50,535 bases of DNA from Polaromonas sp. UBA4122. Lineage in GTDB: Bacteria; Pseudomonadota; Gammaproteobacteria; Burkholderiales; Burkholderiaceae_C. Positions 27,139 through 39,788 of the stretch are shown piece after piece (position 1 is the stretch's first letter; each line of letters begins with the position of its first letter). The DNA lies in contig DFWY01000102.1 in assembly GCA_002381615.1 (NCBI GenBank), positions 1-50,535 of the forward strand, read 5' to 3'. The notes below the pieces were generated by a model. That model was not told where the DNA came from. It saw nothing but the letters and a program-made list of their open reading frames with translations, and did not search any database. Both the position numbers and the translations under genes were made by a program.

Positions 27139-28194
27139 CTAGCGCAGCGTAGCGTTCATTTTTTCCAGTTCCCCGGCACCGGGACAAAGCTGCGCCGCAC
27201 CCAGCGTGTTGAGAGGCTTGTCGCTGGTGTTGAGTGCCGTGTGCAGATCGGTGGCCAGAGAATCCAGGTAGAGCAGGCCCGTGACGATCTCACCGCGTGC
27301 CTGGTGCACCTGCATGTAGCTCATGGCAGCGTAGCGGTCGGTGGGGTCGTAATCCGGGTGCAGCTTGCGCAGGCGCAGCATGGAGCCGTCGTGCTGCTGC
27401 ACTTCCACCATCTCGCCAGGGGCATATTCCGTAGTGATCTCGCTGCGCGGCGTGATGAAGTCGATACGACTCACGGCGTCGTTATGCTGGCGCACGTAGT
27501 CGTAACTCTTGGTGCTACCGCTGTGGTTGTTGAAGGTCACGCAGGGGCTGATGACGTCAATGAAGGCGGCACCGCCATGCGCCATGGCACCTTTGATGAG
27601 CGGCACCAGTTGCGCCTTGTCGCCGGAGAAGCTGCGCGCCACATAGGTGGCACCCAGTTGCAGGGCAAGGGCCACCAGATCCACCGGGCTGTCGCTGTTA
27701 ATGACGCCCTTTTTGCTCTTTGAGCCTCGGTCGGCCGTCGCGGAAAACTGTCCCTTGGTCAAACCATAGACGCCGTTGTTCTCCACAATGTAGGCCATAC
27801 ACACGCCGCGGCGCATGGCGTTGGCGAACTGGCCCAGGCCAATGGACGCCGAGTCGCCGTCGCCCGAGACGCCCAAATACAGCAGATCGCGATTCGCCAG
27901 GTTGGCCCCGGTCAGTACCGAGGGCATGCGGCCATGCACAGTATTGAAGCCGTGCGAGGCACCCAGAAAATAGTCCGGCGTCTTGGAACTGCATCCAATG
28001 CCGGACAGCTTAGCCACACGGTGCGGCTCGATGTCCAGCTCCCAGCAGGCCTGGATGATGGCTGCAGAAATCGAGTCATGCCCGCATCCGGCGCACAGCG
28101 TGGAGATGCGGCCTTCGTAATCACGGCGGGTGTAGCCGACCTTGTTGGTGGTCAGCGTGGGATGGTGCAGCCGGGGTTTGGCGATGTAGGTCAT
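27139..28194 (-). CDS. korB: 2-oxoacid:acceptor oxidoreductase beta subunit (TPP-binding)
   Basis: The 351-residue beta subunit carries thiamine diphosphate. LCAGCGHDSI and IGCSSKTPDYF are cluster/TPP motifs, and GVSGDGDSASIGLGQ plus VENNGVYGLTKGQFSATA form the TPP fold. The KGVINSDSPVDL segment is typical of 2-oxoglutarate rather than pyruvate enzymes, by my reading. It overlaps the korA stop (ATGA). It is predicted to decarboxylate 2-oxoglutarate to succinyl-CoA with KorA and the FAD subunit. Confidence 0.9.
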   Translation of the reverse strand: MTYIAKPRLHHPTLTTNKVGYTRRDYEGRISTLCAGCGHDSISAAIIQACWELDIEPHRVAKLSGIGCSSKTPDYFLGASHGFNTVHGRMPSVLTGANLANRDLLYLGVSGDGDSASIGLGQFANAMRRGVCMAYIVENNGVYGLTKGQFSATADRGSKSKKGVINSDSPVDLVALALQLGATYVARSFSGDKAQLVPLIKGAMAHGGAAFIDVISPCVTFNNHSGSTKSYDYVRQHNDAVSRIDFITPRSEITTEYAPGEMVEVQQHDGSMLRLRKLHPDYDPTDRYAAMSYMQVHQARGEIVTGLLYLDSLATDLHTALNTSDKPLNTLGAAQLCPGAGELEKMNATLR

Positions 28195-30041
28195 GCGAGC
28201 TCCTTGTGCCGGGGCAGGTCAGCGGCCTGCGGCGCCGCCGGATGCACACTTTGGCGAATGGCGCGTGCGATGAAGCGCGCGGTAATTGGGGTGCCGTCAT
28301 AGTGCAACACACGCACCAGCCGCGCCGGGTCGATATCCATCTCATTGATCAGCATGGAGCGCATTTGCGCATCGCGGTTTTGCTCCACCACAAACACCTT
28401 GTCATGCTCGGCGATGAAGCGTTTGACCGACTCGGGGAACGGAAACGCGCGCAGCCGCAGTGCGTCCAGGTGCACGCCCTCTTCTTCCAGCACGTCCAGT
28501 GCCTCGCGCATGGCCGGGCTGGTGGATCCGAAATAAATCACGCCCAAAGAAGTTTTTTGGGAGGCGTTGCGCAACACCGGTTGCGGCACCAGGTCAGCTG
28601 CGGTTTTGAACTTGCGCAGCAAGCGCTCCATGTTGTAGATGTAGTCCGGGCCGCGCTCGGAATAGCGGGCATAGGGGTCACGTGTGGTGCCGCGCGTGAA
28701 AAAGCTGCCCTTGGTCGGATGGGTGCCGGGCAGCGTGCGCCACGGAATGCCGTCACCGTCCACATCCTTGTAGCGGCCAAAGTCCTTGCCGGCTTCGAGT
28801 TCGGCCGCGGTCATGACCTTGCCGCGGTCGTAGTCGCGCGCGTCATCCCACACAAAGGGCTTGCACAGGCGCTGGTTCATGCCGATGTCCAGATCGGTCA
28901 TCAGAAAGATCGGTGTTTGAAGGCGCTCCGCCAGATCCAGAGCCTCTGCAGCGTGTTCAAAGCACTCGTGCGGGTCCTGCGGAAACAGCAGCACATGCTT
29001 GGTGTCGCCGTGCGAGGCATAGGCACAGGAAAGTAGGTCGGACTGCTGTGTACGCGTTGGCATGCCGGTGGAGGGGCCGCCCCGCTGCACGTTGACGATG
29101 GTCACCGGAATTTCGGCAAAGTAGGCCAGACCGATGAACTCGGTCATGAGCGATACGCCTGGCCCGGAGGTGGCGGTAAAGGCTCGCGCCCCGTTCCATC
29201 CAGCGCCCACCACCATGCCGATGGAGGCCAGCTCGTCTTCGGCTTGCACGATGGCGTAATTATGCCGACCGGTTGCGGGGTCCACGCGGTACTCGTCGCA
29301 ATACTTCTGGAACGCCTCGGGCACCGACGAGGATGGCGTGATCGGATACCAGGCGGCCACCGTAGCCCCGCCATAGATGCACCCCAGCGCGATGGCACTA
29401 TTGCCGTCGGTAAAAATCTGATCCCCCACCTTGTCGGACTTGCGCACGCGAATGCCCAAGGGGGCATCAAGGTGCTCTTTGACAAAGTCCCGTCCTAGGT
29501 GCAATGCCTGAATGTTGGAGTCCAGCAGCCGCTCCTTGCCCTTGTATTGCTCGGCAAAAAGTTTTTCAAACACATCGGCATCCATGTCGAGCAGCACTGA
29601 CAAGGCGCCGACGTAGATGATATTTTTGAACAGCTGGCGTTGCCGGGGATCCCCGTACACGGCGTTGGTGATTTCCGTGAGCGGCACGCCAATGACGTGC
29701 ACGTCGTCGCGAAACCTGGATGGCGGCAGCGGCCGCGTACTGTCATAGAACAGGTAGCCGCCGGGCTCGATTTCGGCCACGTCGGAATCCCAGGTCTGCG
29801 GATTCATGGCCACCATCATGTCGACGCCGCCGCGCCGCCCGTGATAGCCTTTTTCACAGACCCGCGCCTCATACCAGGTAGGCATGCCCTGGATGTTGCT
29901 CGGGAAGATGTTGCGCGGGCTCACCGGCACGCCCATGCGCATCACGGCCTTGGCGAACAGCTCGTTGGCCGATGCCGAACCGGAGCCGTTGACATTGGCA
30001 AACTTGATGACGAAATCGTTGATGGCTTCTATGCGTTTCAT
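28191..30041 (-). CDS. korA: 2-oxoacid:acceptor oxidoreductase, fused gamma-alpha subunit
   Basis: From ATG 30041 (MKRIEAINDF), overlapping the stop of the FAD subunit, this is 616 residues. The gamma domain comes first (SGSASANELFAKAVMRMGVP, RGGVDMMVAMN). The alpha domain follows, with AWYPITPSSSVPEAF, GAGWNGARAFTATSGPG and the catalytic-domain swapped C-terminal part. This gamma-alpha fusion is the pattern of KorA. A longer upstream frame is the out-of-frame shadow of the preceding gene. It works with KorB and the adjacent flavoprotein. Confidence 0.9.
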   Translation of the reverse strand: MKRIEAINDFVIKFANVNGSGSASANELFAKAVMRMGVPVSPRNIFPSNIQGMPTWYEARVCEKGYHGRRGGVDMMVAMNPQTWDSDVAEIEPGGYLFYDSTRPLPPSRFRDDVHVIGVPLTEITNAVYGDPRQRQLFKNIIYVGALSVLLDMDADVFEKLFAEQYKGKERLLDSNIQALHLGRDFVKEHLDAPLGIRVRKSDKVGDQIFTDGNSAIALGCIYGGATVAAWYPITPSSSVPEAFQKYCDEYRVDPATGRHNYAIVQAEDELASIGMVVGAGWNGARAFTATSGPGVSLMTEFIGLAYFAEIPVTIVNVQRGGPSTGMPTRTQQSDLLSCAYASHGDTKHVLLFPQDPHECFEHAAEALDLAERLQTPIFLMTDLDIGMNQRLCKPFVWDDARDYDRGKVMTAAELEAGKDFGRYKDVDGDGIPWRTLPGTHPTKGSFFTRGTTRDPYARYSERGPDYIYNMERLLRKFKTAADLVPQPVLRNASQKTSLGVIYFGSTSPAMREALDVLEEEGVHLDALRLRAFPFPESVKRFIAEHDKVFVVEQNRDAQMRSMLINEMDIDPARLVRVLHYDGTPITARFIARAIRQSVHPAAPQAADLPRHKELA

Positions 30042-31876
30042 GCGGCCTCCGTTTGGAGCGTGCGACTGGAATGGTGCGGGTCGCGGCAGCGCGGCCCCGC
30101 TTGCGCGGTGTTGAGCAGGAACTTCTGCATGTCCCACGCGCCGGTGGGGCAGCGCTCGGCACACAGTCCGCAGTGCAGGCAGACGTCCTCGTCCTTGACC
30201 ATGATGTGCCCGGTTTTTAGCTCGGTTGACACATACAGATCCTGGGTGGTGTGCAGCGCCGGCGCCTTGAGCCGCGTGCGCAAGTCGGCTTCTTCGCCAT
30301 TGGTGGTGAAGGTGATGCAGTCCATGGGACAGATGTCCACACAGGCATCGCACTCGATGCAGGTGTCGCGGTTGAATACCGTCTGCACGTCGCAGTTCAG
30401 GCAACGGCTGGCTTCCTTGAAGGCCGTGGCGGCATCAAAGCCTAGCTCTACTTCCACCCGAATGCTGGCCAGGGCCTGCTCAGCTTTGGCCCATGGCACC
30501 TTGAAACGCGTATCGACCGACACATCGTTGTGGTAACTCCACTCGTGGATACCCATCTTCTGCGACATCAGATGGGTCAAGGGCGCGGGACGCACTTCGA
30601 CCGCTTCACCATGCAGGAAGCGGTCAATCGACACCGCCGCCTCATGCCCGTGAGCCACGGCGGTGATGATGTTCTTGGGTCCGAACGCCGCATCGCCGCC
30701 AAAAAAAACTTGCGGCACAGTAGACTGAAAAGTGTCCTTGCCCAGCACCGGCAGACCCCAGCGGTCAAACTCGATGCCGCAGTCGCGCTCGATCCAGGGG
30801 AAAGAGTTTTCCTGCCCCACGGCGACCAGCACCGTGTCACACGCGAAAAACACGTCCGGTTCGCCCGTGGGCACCAGACTGCGACGGCCTTTGTCATCAT
30901 AAACCGCGCGCACCATCTCAAAGGTCATGCCAAGCAGCTTGCCGTCCTGGTGCTGGATGCTCTTGGGAACGTGGAAATTGATGATGGGAATGCCCTCGTG
31001 CAAGGCGTCCTCTTTCTCCCAGGGCGAGGCCTTCATTTCCTCGAAACCGCTGCGCACGATGACCTTCACGTCAGAGCCACCAAGGCGCCGCGCAGAACGG
31101 CAGCAGTCCATGGCGGTATTGCCGCCACCCAACACAATGACGCGTGGTGCCACGCTGGTGATGTGGCCGAAGGAGACCGACGCCAGCCAGTCGATGCCAA
31201 TGTGGATGTGAGCCGCAGCCTCTTTGCGCCCGGGCACGTCCAGGTCGCGCCCGCGCGGTGCGCCGCAGCCCACAAACACGGCGTCATAGCCCTGCGCCAG
31301 CAAGCCCTTCATGGATTCCACCCGCTGACTGCTGTTGAACTGCACGCCAAGGTCGAGCACATACCCGGTTTCTTCGTCAATCACGGACTCGGGTAAGCGA
31401 AAACGCGGAATCTGCGACCGGATGAAGCCACCCGCCTTGGCCTCACCATCGAACACGGTCACTTCGTAGCCCAACGGCATCAGATCGCGCGCCACCGTCA
31501 GCGACGAAGGCCCCGCCCCGACGCAGACCACGCGCTTGCCGTTGCGTGGTGCCACTGCGGGCATGCGCGCCTTGACGTCGCCCTTGTGATCTGCCGCCAC
31601 GCGCTTGAGACGACAGATGGCCACCGGCTCGGGCTTGTCGCCGTTGTTTTCTTCGACACGACCGCGCCGACACGCGGGTTCACAGGGCCGGTCGCAGGTG
31701 CGACCCAACACCCCGGGGAAGACGTTGGACACCCAATTGACCATGTAGGCATCGCTGTAGCGACCCTGACCAATCAGTCGGATGTATTCAGGAACAGGCG
31801 TGTGGGCCGGACAGGCCCATTGACAATCGACGACCTTGTGGAAATAGGCCGGTTGGGTGATGTTGGTGGGTTGCAA
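30038..31876 (-). CDS. FAD/Fe-S NADPH-linked subunit of the Kor complex (KorC-like)
   Basis: The start is TTG at 31876, seven bases after a strong AAGGAGG; no in-frame ATG fits. The 612 residues comprise a Fer4_20 N-terminal cluster domain (CQWACPAHTPVPEY, CDRPCEPACRRG) and a GltD-like two-nucleotide fold (VGAGPSSLTVARDL for FAD, VLGGGNTAMDCCRSA for NADPH). C-terminal clusters follow (CIECDACVDICPMDC and CLHCGLCAERCP). Azoarcus evansii has a 2-oxoglutarate:NADP+ oxidoreductase with an FAD subunit of this kind, so KorABC here would pass electrons from 2-oxoglutarate to NADP+ or ferredoxin. It is first in the operon. Confidence 0.88.
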   Translation of the reverse strand: MQPTNITQPAYFHKVVDCQWACPAHTPVPEYIRLIGQGRYSDAYMVNWVSNVFPGVLGRTCDRPCEPACRRGRVEENNGDKPEPVAICRLKRVAADHKGDVKARMPAVAPRNGKRVVCVGAGPSSLTVARDLMPLGYEVTVFDGEAKAGGFIRSQIPRFRLPESVIDEETGYVLDLGVQFNSSQRVESMKGLLAQGYDAVFVGCGAPRGRDLDVPGRKEAAAHIHIGIDWLASVSFGHITSVAPRVIVLGGGNTAMDCCRSARRLGGSDVKVIVRSGFEEMKASPWEKEDALHEGIPIINFHVPKSIQHQDGKLLGMTFEMVRAVYDDKGRRSLVPTGEPDVFFACDTVLVAVGQENSFPWIERDCGIEFDRWGLPVLGKDTFQSTVPQVFFGGDAAFGPKNIITAVAHGHEAAVSIDRFLHGEAVEVRPAPLTHLMSQKMGIHEWSYHNDVSVDTRFKVPWAKAEQALASIRVEVELGFDAATAFKEASRCLNCDVQTVFNRDTCIECDACVDICPMDCITFTTNGEEADLRTRLKAPALHTTQDLYVSTELKTGHIMVKDEDVCLHCGLCAERCPTGAWDMQKFLLNTAQAGPRCRDPHHSSRTLQTEAA

Positions 31877-32061
31877 AAAATGCCTCCTTAACCTGCGAAG
31901 GCACCGGAAACAGCGCCACAGGTGAAAGGAGTTTAAAGCGTCAGGCCCTCAATGCACTCCGGGAAATCCAGAAACTTGCGGTTTTCATGACAAATGTCAA
32001 AAAATTCGATGGGATCATGAGGCCGCTTTGCCCCGCCTGCACCACGGCACGACTCCTTGCG

Positions 32062-32571
32062 TCAGCGCCAGTCGAATGCTACCAGCCGGGAAAAGGCCAA
32101 CACCACTTCGGGCGGCGCCTGCACCATTTCGATGAGAACACCCTCGCCCGAAACTGGAAACTCATCATTTGATTTGGGGTGCAAAAAACAGATGTCGAAG
32201 CCGGCAGCCCCCTTGCGGATACCGCCCGGTGCGAAGCGCACGCCCTGTCCGGTCAACCATTGCACCGCCTTGGGCAGATCGTCAATCCACAGACCCACAT
32301 GGTTGAGCGGCGTGGCCTGCACAGCCGGTTTTTTATCCACATCAAGCGGCTGCATCAGATCAACCTCCACCTTGAACGGGCCGCTTCCCATGGCGCAAAT
32401 GTCTTCGTCCACGTTCTCGCGTTCGCTCACGAAATTGCCGGTGACTTCAAGACCCAGCATGTCCACCCACAAGGTGCGCAGACGGTCTTTGCTGATACCA
32501 CCGATGGCGATTTGCTGGACGCCCAAAACCTTGAAAGGCCTGTCCTGAGCTTGTCGAAGGGGACGGCTCAT
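32062..32571 (-). CDS. VOC-family protein, probable methylmalonyl-CoA epimerase, with REP-derived N-terminus
   Basis: A 169-residue vicinal-oxygen-chelate protein with two beta-alpha-beta units. QQIAIGG, then LGLEVTG and the NHVGLWIDD segment with its metal His, and LIEMVQAPP fit methylmalonyl-CoA epimerase, which converts the PccAB product to the mutase substrate. The gene follows pccA with a one-base overlap (TAATG) and is last in the propionate operon. Residues 5-12 (LRQAQDRP) come from a short repeat in the DNA, so the unaltered start was probably MSRPFKVLG. Exact reaction specificity is inferred from context. Confidence 0.75.
   Translation of the reverse strand: MSRPLRQAQDRPFKVLGVQQIAIGGISKDRLRTLWVDMLGLEVTGNFVSERENVDEDICAMGSGPFKVEVDLMQPLDVDKKPAVQATPLNHVGLWIDDLPKAVQWLTGQGVRFAPGGIRKGAAGFDICFLHPKSNDEFPVSGEGVLIEMVQAPPEVVLAFSRLVAFDWR
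32539..32562. repeat. Short REP-like repeat inside the epimerase-like gene
   Basis: The sequence CCTGTCCTGAGCTTGTCGAA plus GGGG matches a short repeat I recall as common in proteobacterial intergenic DNA. Here it occupies codons 5-12 of the gene in frame, and RP residues flank it on both sides. It is a full 24-base in-frame insertion. Confidence 0.65.
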
Positions 32572-34619
32572 TATTCAAACTCCACAATCGGCTGGTCGAC
32601 CACCAGTGACTCGCCTATGGCGGCCAGCACCTTGCCCACCACGCCATCGGCCGTGGCAAACAGCACGTTTTCCATCTTCATGGCTTCAATCACCGCTACA
32701 CGTTCACCCGCCAGAACTTTTTGCCCCAGTTGCACAGCCACTTCAACCAGTAAGCCAGGCATGGGCGACAGCACGTAGCGGCTCATGTCCGGCGGCGCCT
32801 TGTAGGGCATCAAGGCATGAAGCTGGGCGGCGCGCGGCGACAGTACCAGCGCATCGAGCCGGGTTCCGTTGTGAGCAATGCGGATGGCCAGCGGGTTCCT
32901 GCCCACACCGCGTTCGACCTGGGCAGCGAAAGGCTGGCCATTGACCGTGCCGCGAATGCGAGCGCCACCCAAATGCCAGTTGCTACATATTTCATAACGT
33001 TTCCCGCCCGTCTCTACAGCACTGGAGCCTGATTTTGCTTGAAAATCTCTTACCAGCGTCGGTCGTGGGGTGTTCTGCCCGCCTACGCCCAGGCCAACAA
33101 CCACAAACTCCTCGCCCACCGTCACGCCGTGGCCCGGTAACTGCCCGCTGATACCCGCAGCGCGACCCAATATACGGCGGTTCACATAGGCCGCCAGCGC
33201 AGCCAAGAAGTCTGTATCTTCATGCGGCACATCTTCGGCACAAAAACCCTGCCCATAATTTTCCGCAATGAAACCGGTATTGAAGTCACCCGCGACGAAT
33301 TTGGGATGCGCCAGCAAGGCCGCCTGAAATGGGATGTTGCTGCTGATGCCGCGAATCACGAAGCCGTTGAGCGCCTCGCGCATTTTTGCAATCGCTTCAT
33401 TCCTGTCTTTGCCGTGAACGATGAGCTTGGCAATCATCGAGTCGTAAAACATCGGGATTTCGCCGCCATCCTGCACGCCGGTATCGACCCGCACGCCGAA
33501 CAGATGCAACGTATCCCCCGCAAACATGGTTTCCTTGGGTGGTTGAAAGCGCACCAACCGGCCGGTGCTGGGCAAAAAACTACGAAAAGGGTCCTCAGCG
33601 TTGATGCGGCACTCGATGGCCCAGCCGTCGCGCTTGACATCCGCCTGCGTGAGCGGCAGCTTTTCGCCCGCAGCCACGCGGATCATCAACTCCACCAAGT
33701 CCAGGCCAGTGATGCATTCGGTCACCGGGTGCTCCACCTGCAGGCGGGTGTTCATTTCCAGAAAGTAAAAACTCTGGTCCTTGCCGACCACAAACTCCAC
33801 CGTACCGGCACTCTGGTATTTCACGGCCTTGGCCAGCAGCACGGCCTGCTCGCCCATGGCCTTGCGCGTGGCCTCAGAAATGAAGGGCGATGGCGCCTCT
33901 TCAATCACCTTCTGGTGACGGCGCTGGATCGAGCACTCGCGCTCGTTCAGGTAAACCACATTGCCATGGCTGTCGCCCAGCAGCTGAATCTCGATGTGCC
34001 GCGGTTCTTCAACAAACTTTTCGATGAAGACGCGGTCGTCGCCAAAACTGTTGCGCGCTTCGTTGCGGCAGCTGGTGAAGCCTTCCAGCGCTTCCTTGTC
34101 ATTGAAGGCCACGCGCAAGCCTTTGCCACCGCCGCCAGCGCTAGCCTTGATCATCACCGGGTAGCCAATGCCTTTGGCAATTTCCACCGCTTTCTCGGCA
34201 CTTTCAATCGCCTCATTCACGCCGGGAATGCAGTTCACACCCGCCGCACCCGCCAGTTTTTTGGATTCAATCTTGTCGCCCATCGCCGCGATGGAGTGGT
34301 GCTTGGGGCCTATGAAGACGATGCCCTCTTCTTCCACCCGTTTGGCGAACGCCGCGTTTTCGCTCAAAAAACCGTAGCCAGGGTGCACGGCTTGCGCCCC
34401 CGTCTGCTTGCAGGCGGCAATGATTTTTTCGGCCTGCAAATAGCTGTCGCGACTGGGCGCCGGGCCAATGTGGACCGCTTCGTCGGCCAGCTCCACATGG
34501 CGCGCATCCTTGTCGGCATCGGAATAAACTGCGACCGTCTTGATGCCCATCTTGCGGGCGGTCAGAATGACGCGGCAGGCGATTTCACCGCGGTTGGCAA
34601 TCAGAATCTTGGTAAACAT
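32571..34619 (-). CDS. pccA: Propionyl-CoA carboxylase alpha subunit (biotin carboxylase + BCCP)
   Basis: The alpha subunit carboxylates its own biotin with ATP and bicarbonate. The start is ATG 34619 ([17 protein letters not shown]), sharing one base with the cupin stop (TAATG), for 682 residues. A biotin carboxylase domain comes first ([40 protein letters not shown]). A middle domain contacts the beta subunit, and the C-terminal biotinyl domain has EAMKMEN with the biotin Lys near residue 647. It resembles Pcc more than acetyl-CoA or methylcrotonyl-CoA enzymes, and the mutase neighbours agree. Confidence 0.93.
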   Translation of the reverse strand: MFTKILIANRGEIACRVILTARKMGIKTVAVYSDADKDARHVELADEAVHIGPAPSRDSYLQAEKIIAACKQTGAQAVHPGYGFLSENAAFAKRVEEEGIVFIGPKHHSIAAMGDKIESKKLAGAAGVNCIPGVNEAIESAEKAVEIAKGIGYPVMIKASAGGGGKGLRVAFNDKEALEGFTSCRNEARNSFGDDRVFIEKFVEEPRHIEIQLLGDSHGNVVYLNERECSIQRRHQKVIEEAPSPFISEATRKAMGEQAVLLAKAVKYQSAGTVEFVVGKDQSFYFLEMNTRLQVEHPVTECITGLDLVELMIRVAAGEKLPLTQADVKRDGWAIECRINAEDPFRSFLPSTGRLVRFQPPKETMFAGDTLHLFGVRVDTGVQDGGEIPMFYDSMIAKLIVHGKDRNEAIAKMREALNGFVIRGISSNIPFQAALLAHPKFVAGDFNTGFIAENYGQGFCAEDVPHEDTDFLAALAAYVNRRILGRAAGISGQLPGHGVTVGEEFVVVGLGVGGQNTPRPTLVRDFQAKSGSSAVETGGKRYEICSNWHLGGARIRGTVNGQPFAAQVERGVGRNPLAIRIAHNGTRLDALVLSPRAAQLHALMPYKAPPDMSRYVLSPMPGLLVEVAVQLGQKVLAGERVAVIEAMKMENVLFATADGVVGKVLAAIGESLVVDQPIVEFE

Positions 34620-34930
34620 TACACACATCCTTCTTTTTCAATCACGAGAATGCGCGCCTCACCCTGCGGATGCGCCACATGCTCGGTACCCACATCGGCA
34701 TAAAAAATATCGCCGGCATTGAGTAGCACCACCTCTTCCTTGCCGCTTACCCTGTAATGCATGGCAACCATGCCGTCCATCACGGCAAATACTTCCTCGC
34801 CATCGTTCACATGCCATTGGTAGGGCTTATCTGTCCAGTGCAGTTTGACCGTGGTGCCATTCATATTGGCGATATTCAGACTGCCCCAAGCCCGGTCAGC
34901 GGTAAATGTTTTGCTGCAGATGATGTTCAT
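34619..34930 (-). CDS. Small cupin in the propionyl-CoA operon
   Basis: A 103-residue single-domain cupin with the first motif around [15 protein letters not shown] and the second around [16 protein letters not shown], both with metal-ligand His/Glu positions. It overlaps pccB by ATGA and pccA by TAATG, so its expression is tied to the carboxylase. The function is unknown to me. A role in sensing a pathway metabolite or in assembly of the carboxylase is possible. The conserved start MNIICSKTF fits the overlap. Confidence 0.85.
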   Translation of the reverse strand: MNIICSKTFTADRAWGSLNIANMNGTTVKLHWTDKPYQWHVNDGEEVFAVMDGMVAMHYRVSGKEEVVLLNAGDIFYADVGTEHVAHPQGEARILVIEKEGCV

Positions 34931-36459
34931 AACGGAATATTGCCGTGCTTGCGCCACGGGTTTTCCAGCTTTTTGTCGCGCAGCATCACCAGCGATCGGC
35001 AAATGCGTTTGCGCGTTTCGTTCGGCAGGATCACATCGTCGATAAAGCCGCGTGCGCCAGCCACAAACGGGTTGGCGAAGCGTGCCTTGTACTCAGCTTC
35101 CCTGGCGGCCAGCTTGGCCGGGTCACCCTTGTCTTCGCGGAAGATAATTTCCACCGCGCCCTTGGCGCCCATCACGGCAATCTCGGCATTGGGCCAGGCA
35201 AAGTTGACGTCGCCACGAAGGTGCTTGGAGGACATCACGTCATACGCACCGCCGTAAGCCTTGCGGGTGATCACGGTGATCTTGGGTACAGTGCATTCGG
35301 CATAGGCATAGAGCAGTTTGGCACCGTGCTTGATGATGCCGCCGTATTCCTGTGACGTGCCAGGCATGAAACCCGGCACATCCACAAAGGTCAGTACCGG
35401 AATGTTGAAGGCATCGCAAAAACGAACAAAACGCGCGGCCTTGATGGAGCTCTTGATGTCCAGGCAGCCCGCCAATACCAGCGGCTGGTTCGCGACGATG
35501 CCGACCGACTGGCCTTCCATGCGTGCAAAACCGATGATGATGTTCTTGGCGTACTCGGGCTGGATCTCAAAAAAGTCGCCATCGTCCACCGTTTTGGCGA
35601 TCAGCTCTTTCATGTCGTAAGGCTTGTTGGCATTGTCCGGTACCAGGGTATCCAGGCTCATGTCCAGGCGGTCGGCGGGATCGCCGCTCAAACGAACCGG
35701 GGCTTTTTCGCGGTTGTTCAGCGGCAGGTAGTTGTACAGCCTGCGCAGCATCAGCAGGGCTTCCACATCGTTGTCAAAGGCCAGGTCAGCGACGCCGCTG
35801 CGCGTGGAGTGGGTGATGCCACCGCCCAGTTCCTCGGCCGTCACTTCCTCGTGCGTCACGGTTTTCACTACCTCGGGGCCTGTCACAAACATGTAGGAGC
35901 TGTCCTTGACCATGAAGATGAAGTCGGTCATGGCCGGAGAATAAACGGCGCCGCCCGCGCAGGGGCCCATGATCATGCTGATCTGCGGCACCACGCCCGA
36001 AGCCATCACGTTGCGCTGGAACACGTCGGCATAGCCGCCGAGCGACGCCACACCTTCCTGGATGCGCGCGCCACCCGAGTCGTTCAGACCAATCACCGGC
36101 GCGCCAACCTTCATGGCCTGGTCCATCACCTTGCAGATTTTTTCGGCATGGGCTTCAGACAGTGCGCCGCCAAACACCGTGAAATCCTGGCTGAAGACAA
36201 ACACCAGGCGGCCATTGATCATGCCGTAGCCGGTGACGACGCCGTCGCCGGGGATTTTGTTGTCCTGCATACCGAAGTCGGTACAGCGGTGTTCAACAAA
36301 CATGTCCCATTCTTCGAACGTGCCTTCGTCCAGCAGCAGTTCCAGACGCTCGCGTGCCGTCAGCTTGCCTTTGCCATGCTGCGCGTCAATGCGCTTTTGG
36401 CCACCGCCCAAGCGGGCCGCAGCGCGCTTTTTTTCCAGTTGTTCAAGAATTTTCTGCAT
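34927..36459 (-). CDS. pccB: Propionyl-CoA carboxylase beta subunit (carboxyltransferase)
   Basis: The 510-residue carboxyltransferase moves CO2 from biotin to propionyl-CoA, giving (S)-methylmalonyl-CoA. It has the two crotonase-like halves, with [23 protein letters not shown] and [24 protein letters not shown] for the substrate and biotin pockets. The C-terminus GNIPL is typical of the family. It begins 21 bases after meaB and overlaps the cupin. Confidence 0.95.
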   Translation of the reverse strand: MQKILEQLEKKRAAARLGGGQKRIDAQHGKGKLTARERLELLLDEGTFEEWDMFVEHRCTDFGMQDNKIPGDGVVTGYGMINGRLVFVFSQDFTVFGGALSEAHAEKICKVMDQAMKVGAPVIGLNDSGGARIQEGVASLGGYADVFQRNVMASGVVPQISMIMGPCAGGAVYSPAMTDFIFMVKDSSYMFVTGPEVVKTVTHEEVTAEELGGGITHSTRSGVADLAFDNDVEALLMLRRLYNYLPLNNREKAPVRLSGDPADRLDMSLDTLVPDNANKPYDMKELIAKTVDDGDFFEIQPEYAKNIIIGFARMEGQSVGIVANQPLVLAGCLDIKSSIKAARFVRFCDAFNIPVLTFVDVPGFMPGTSQEYGGIIKHGAKLLYAYAECTVPKITVITRKAYGGAYDVMSSKHLRGDVNFAWPNAEIAVMGAKGAVEIIFREDKGDPAKLAAREAEYKARFANPFVAGARGFIDDVILPNETRKRICRSLVMLRDKKLENPWRKHGNIPL

Positions 36460-36480
36460 GGTTCGCTTTCTTTACGCTCT

Positions 36481-37514
36481 TTATTTAATAGCTGCCTGCG
36501 CCCGTGTTGATTGGGCTGCAAGCAGATTTCTTGCTGCTATTGAGGCTGGGATGTGGTCGCTCGACACCTGGGCTACCAGCGTCGGCAGCAAGGCGCTAAC
36601 CGCCGGGTCTTGCCGGAAAGCCTGCTTCAGGCCCGCGTCAATGCGTTCCCACATCCATGCGAGCGACTGCTGCTGACGGCGTGCGGTGAGCCTGCCATTG
36701 GCGGTCTGCAAATTTTTGAACTGCGTTACCGCCGCCCAAAACGCATCGACACCCTTGTTGTGCAGCGCGCTGAGCTGCATCACCTGAGGGTGCCAGTTTT
36801 TGTCAAAGTTGGCCGCCTGGTCGCGGCCCATGGCATTGTTGACGAGGCCAAACAGACGCATGGCCGAGGCGATTTGTGCCTCGGCGCGCATGGCGGCATG
36901 GGCATCAATGTCGGCCTTGTTGATGATGACCAGATCGGCCAGCTCCATCACGCCTTTCTTGATCGCCTGCAAATCGTCACCAGCGTTGGGGAGCTGCATC
37001 AGCACAAACATGTCGGTCATGTTGGCCACAGCAGTTTCACTCTGGCCCACCCCGACGGTTTCGACAATCACCACGTCATAACCCGCCGCTTCGCACACCA
37101 GCATGGCTTCGCGCGTTTTTTCGGCCACGCCGCCCAGCGTGCCGCTCGATGGGCTGGGGCGGATGTAAGCATGATCGTGCACCGACAGCTTTTCCATGCG
37201 CGTCTTGTCACCGAGGATGGACCCGCCAGACACGCTGGACGACGGGTCAATGGTGAGCACCGCGACACGATGGCCCTGCGCTATGAGGTACAGACCCAGC
37301 ACTTCAATGAAGGTGGATTTCCCGACACCGGGCACGCCGCTGATGCCGAGACGAAAGGCTTTTCCAGTATGCGGCAGCAAGGCTGTGAGCAGTTCGTCGG
37401 CCTGCGCGCGGTGGTCGGCACGGGTCGATTCAAGCAGCGTGATGGCTTTGGCGATGGCGCGGCGCTTCACGGTGGTCTCACCGTGCAGCACTGCGGCCAC
37501 CAATGTGCCCTGGT

Positions 37515-37518
<4 letters not shown>
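36481..37518 (-). CDS. meaB: Methylmalonyl-CoA mutase GTPase chaperone
   Basis: MeaB is a G3E-class GTPase that protects the cobalamin mutase and loads its cofactor. The 345 residues have Walker [10 protein letters not shown], switch [27 protein letters not shown] and NKAD. The start overlaps the mutase stop (ATGA). The C-terminal 20 codons, roughly [20 protein letters not shown], coincide base for base with the dispersed repeat found elsewhere in the window. The end of the protein therefore appears to have been supplied by a repeat copy that replaced the older stop. Confidence 0.93.
36484..36544 (-). repeat. Dispersed repeat copy 3, inside meaB coding sequence
   Basis: On the plus strand it reads TAGCTGCCTGCGCCCGTGTT, then GATTGGGCT and AGATTTC, which is the reverse-complement arrangement of the copy at 23187-23250. 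The shared blocks AGCTG, GCGCCCGT, ATTGGGCT and GATTT are in the same order and spacing. It is in frame and provides the final codons and stop of meaB. Confidence 0.7.
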
Positions 37519-39671
<2,153 letters not shown>

Positions 39672-39788
39672 GGTGGTGTCGGCTGTCCTAGTTGAGCTTG
39701 GCAGAATGTTCAAGCCTTGGCAAGGCGGGAGCAAGCTGCGCAGGATGGTTTTATGGCTCTAGCGAGGAGTTTACATTATTTATAATTA

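Noticed and set aside
33222..34703. A 493-codon plus-strand frame opposite pccA.
   Set aside because: Same reason: it mirrors codon bias of pccA and shows no family motifs.
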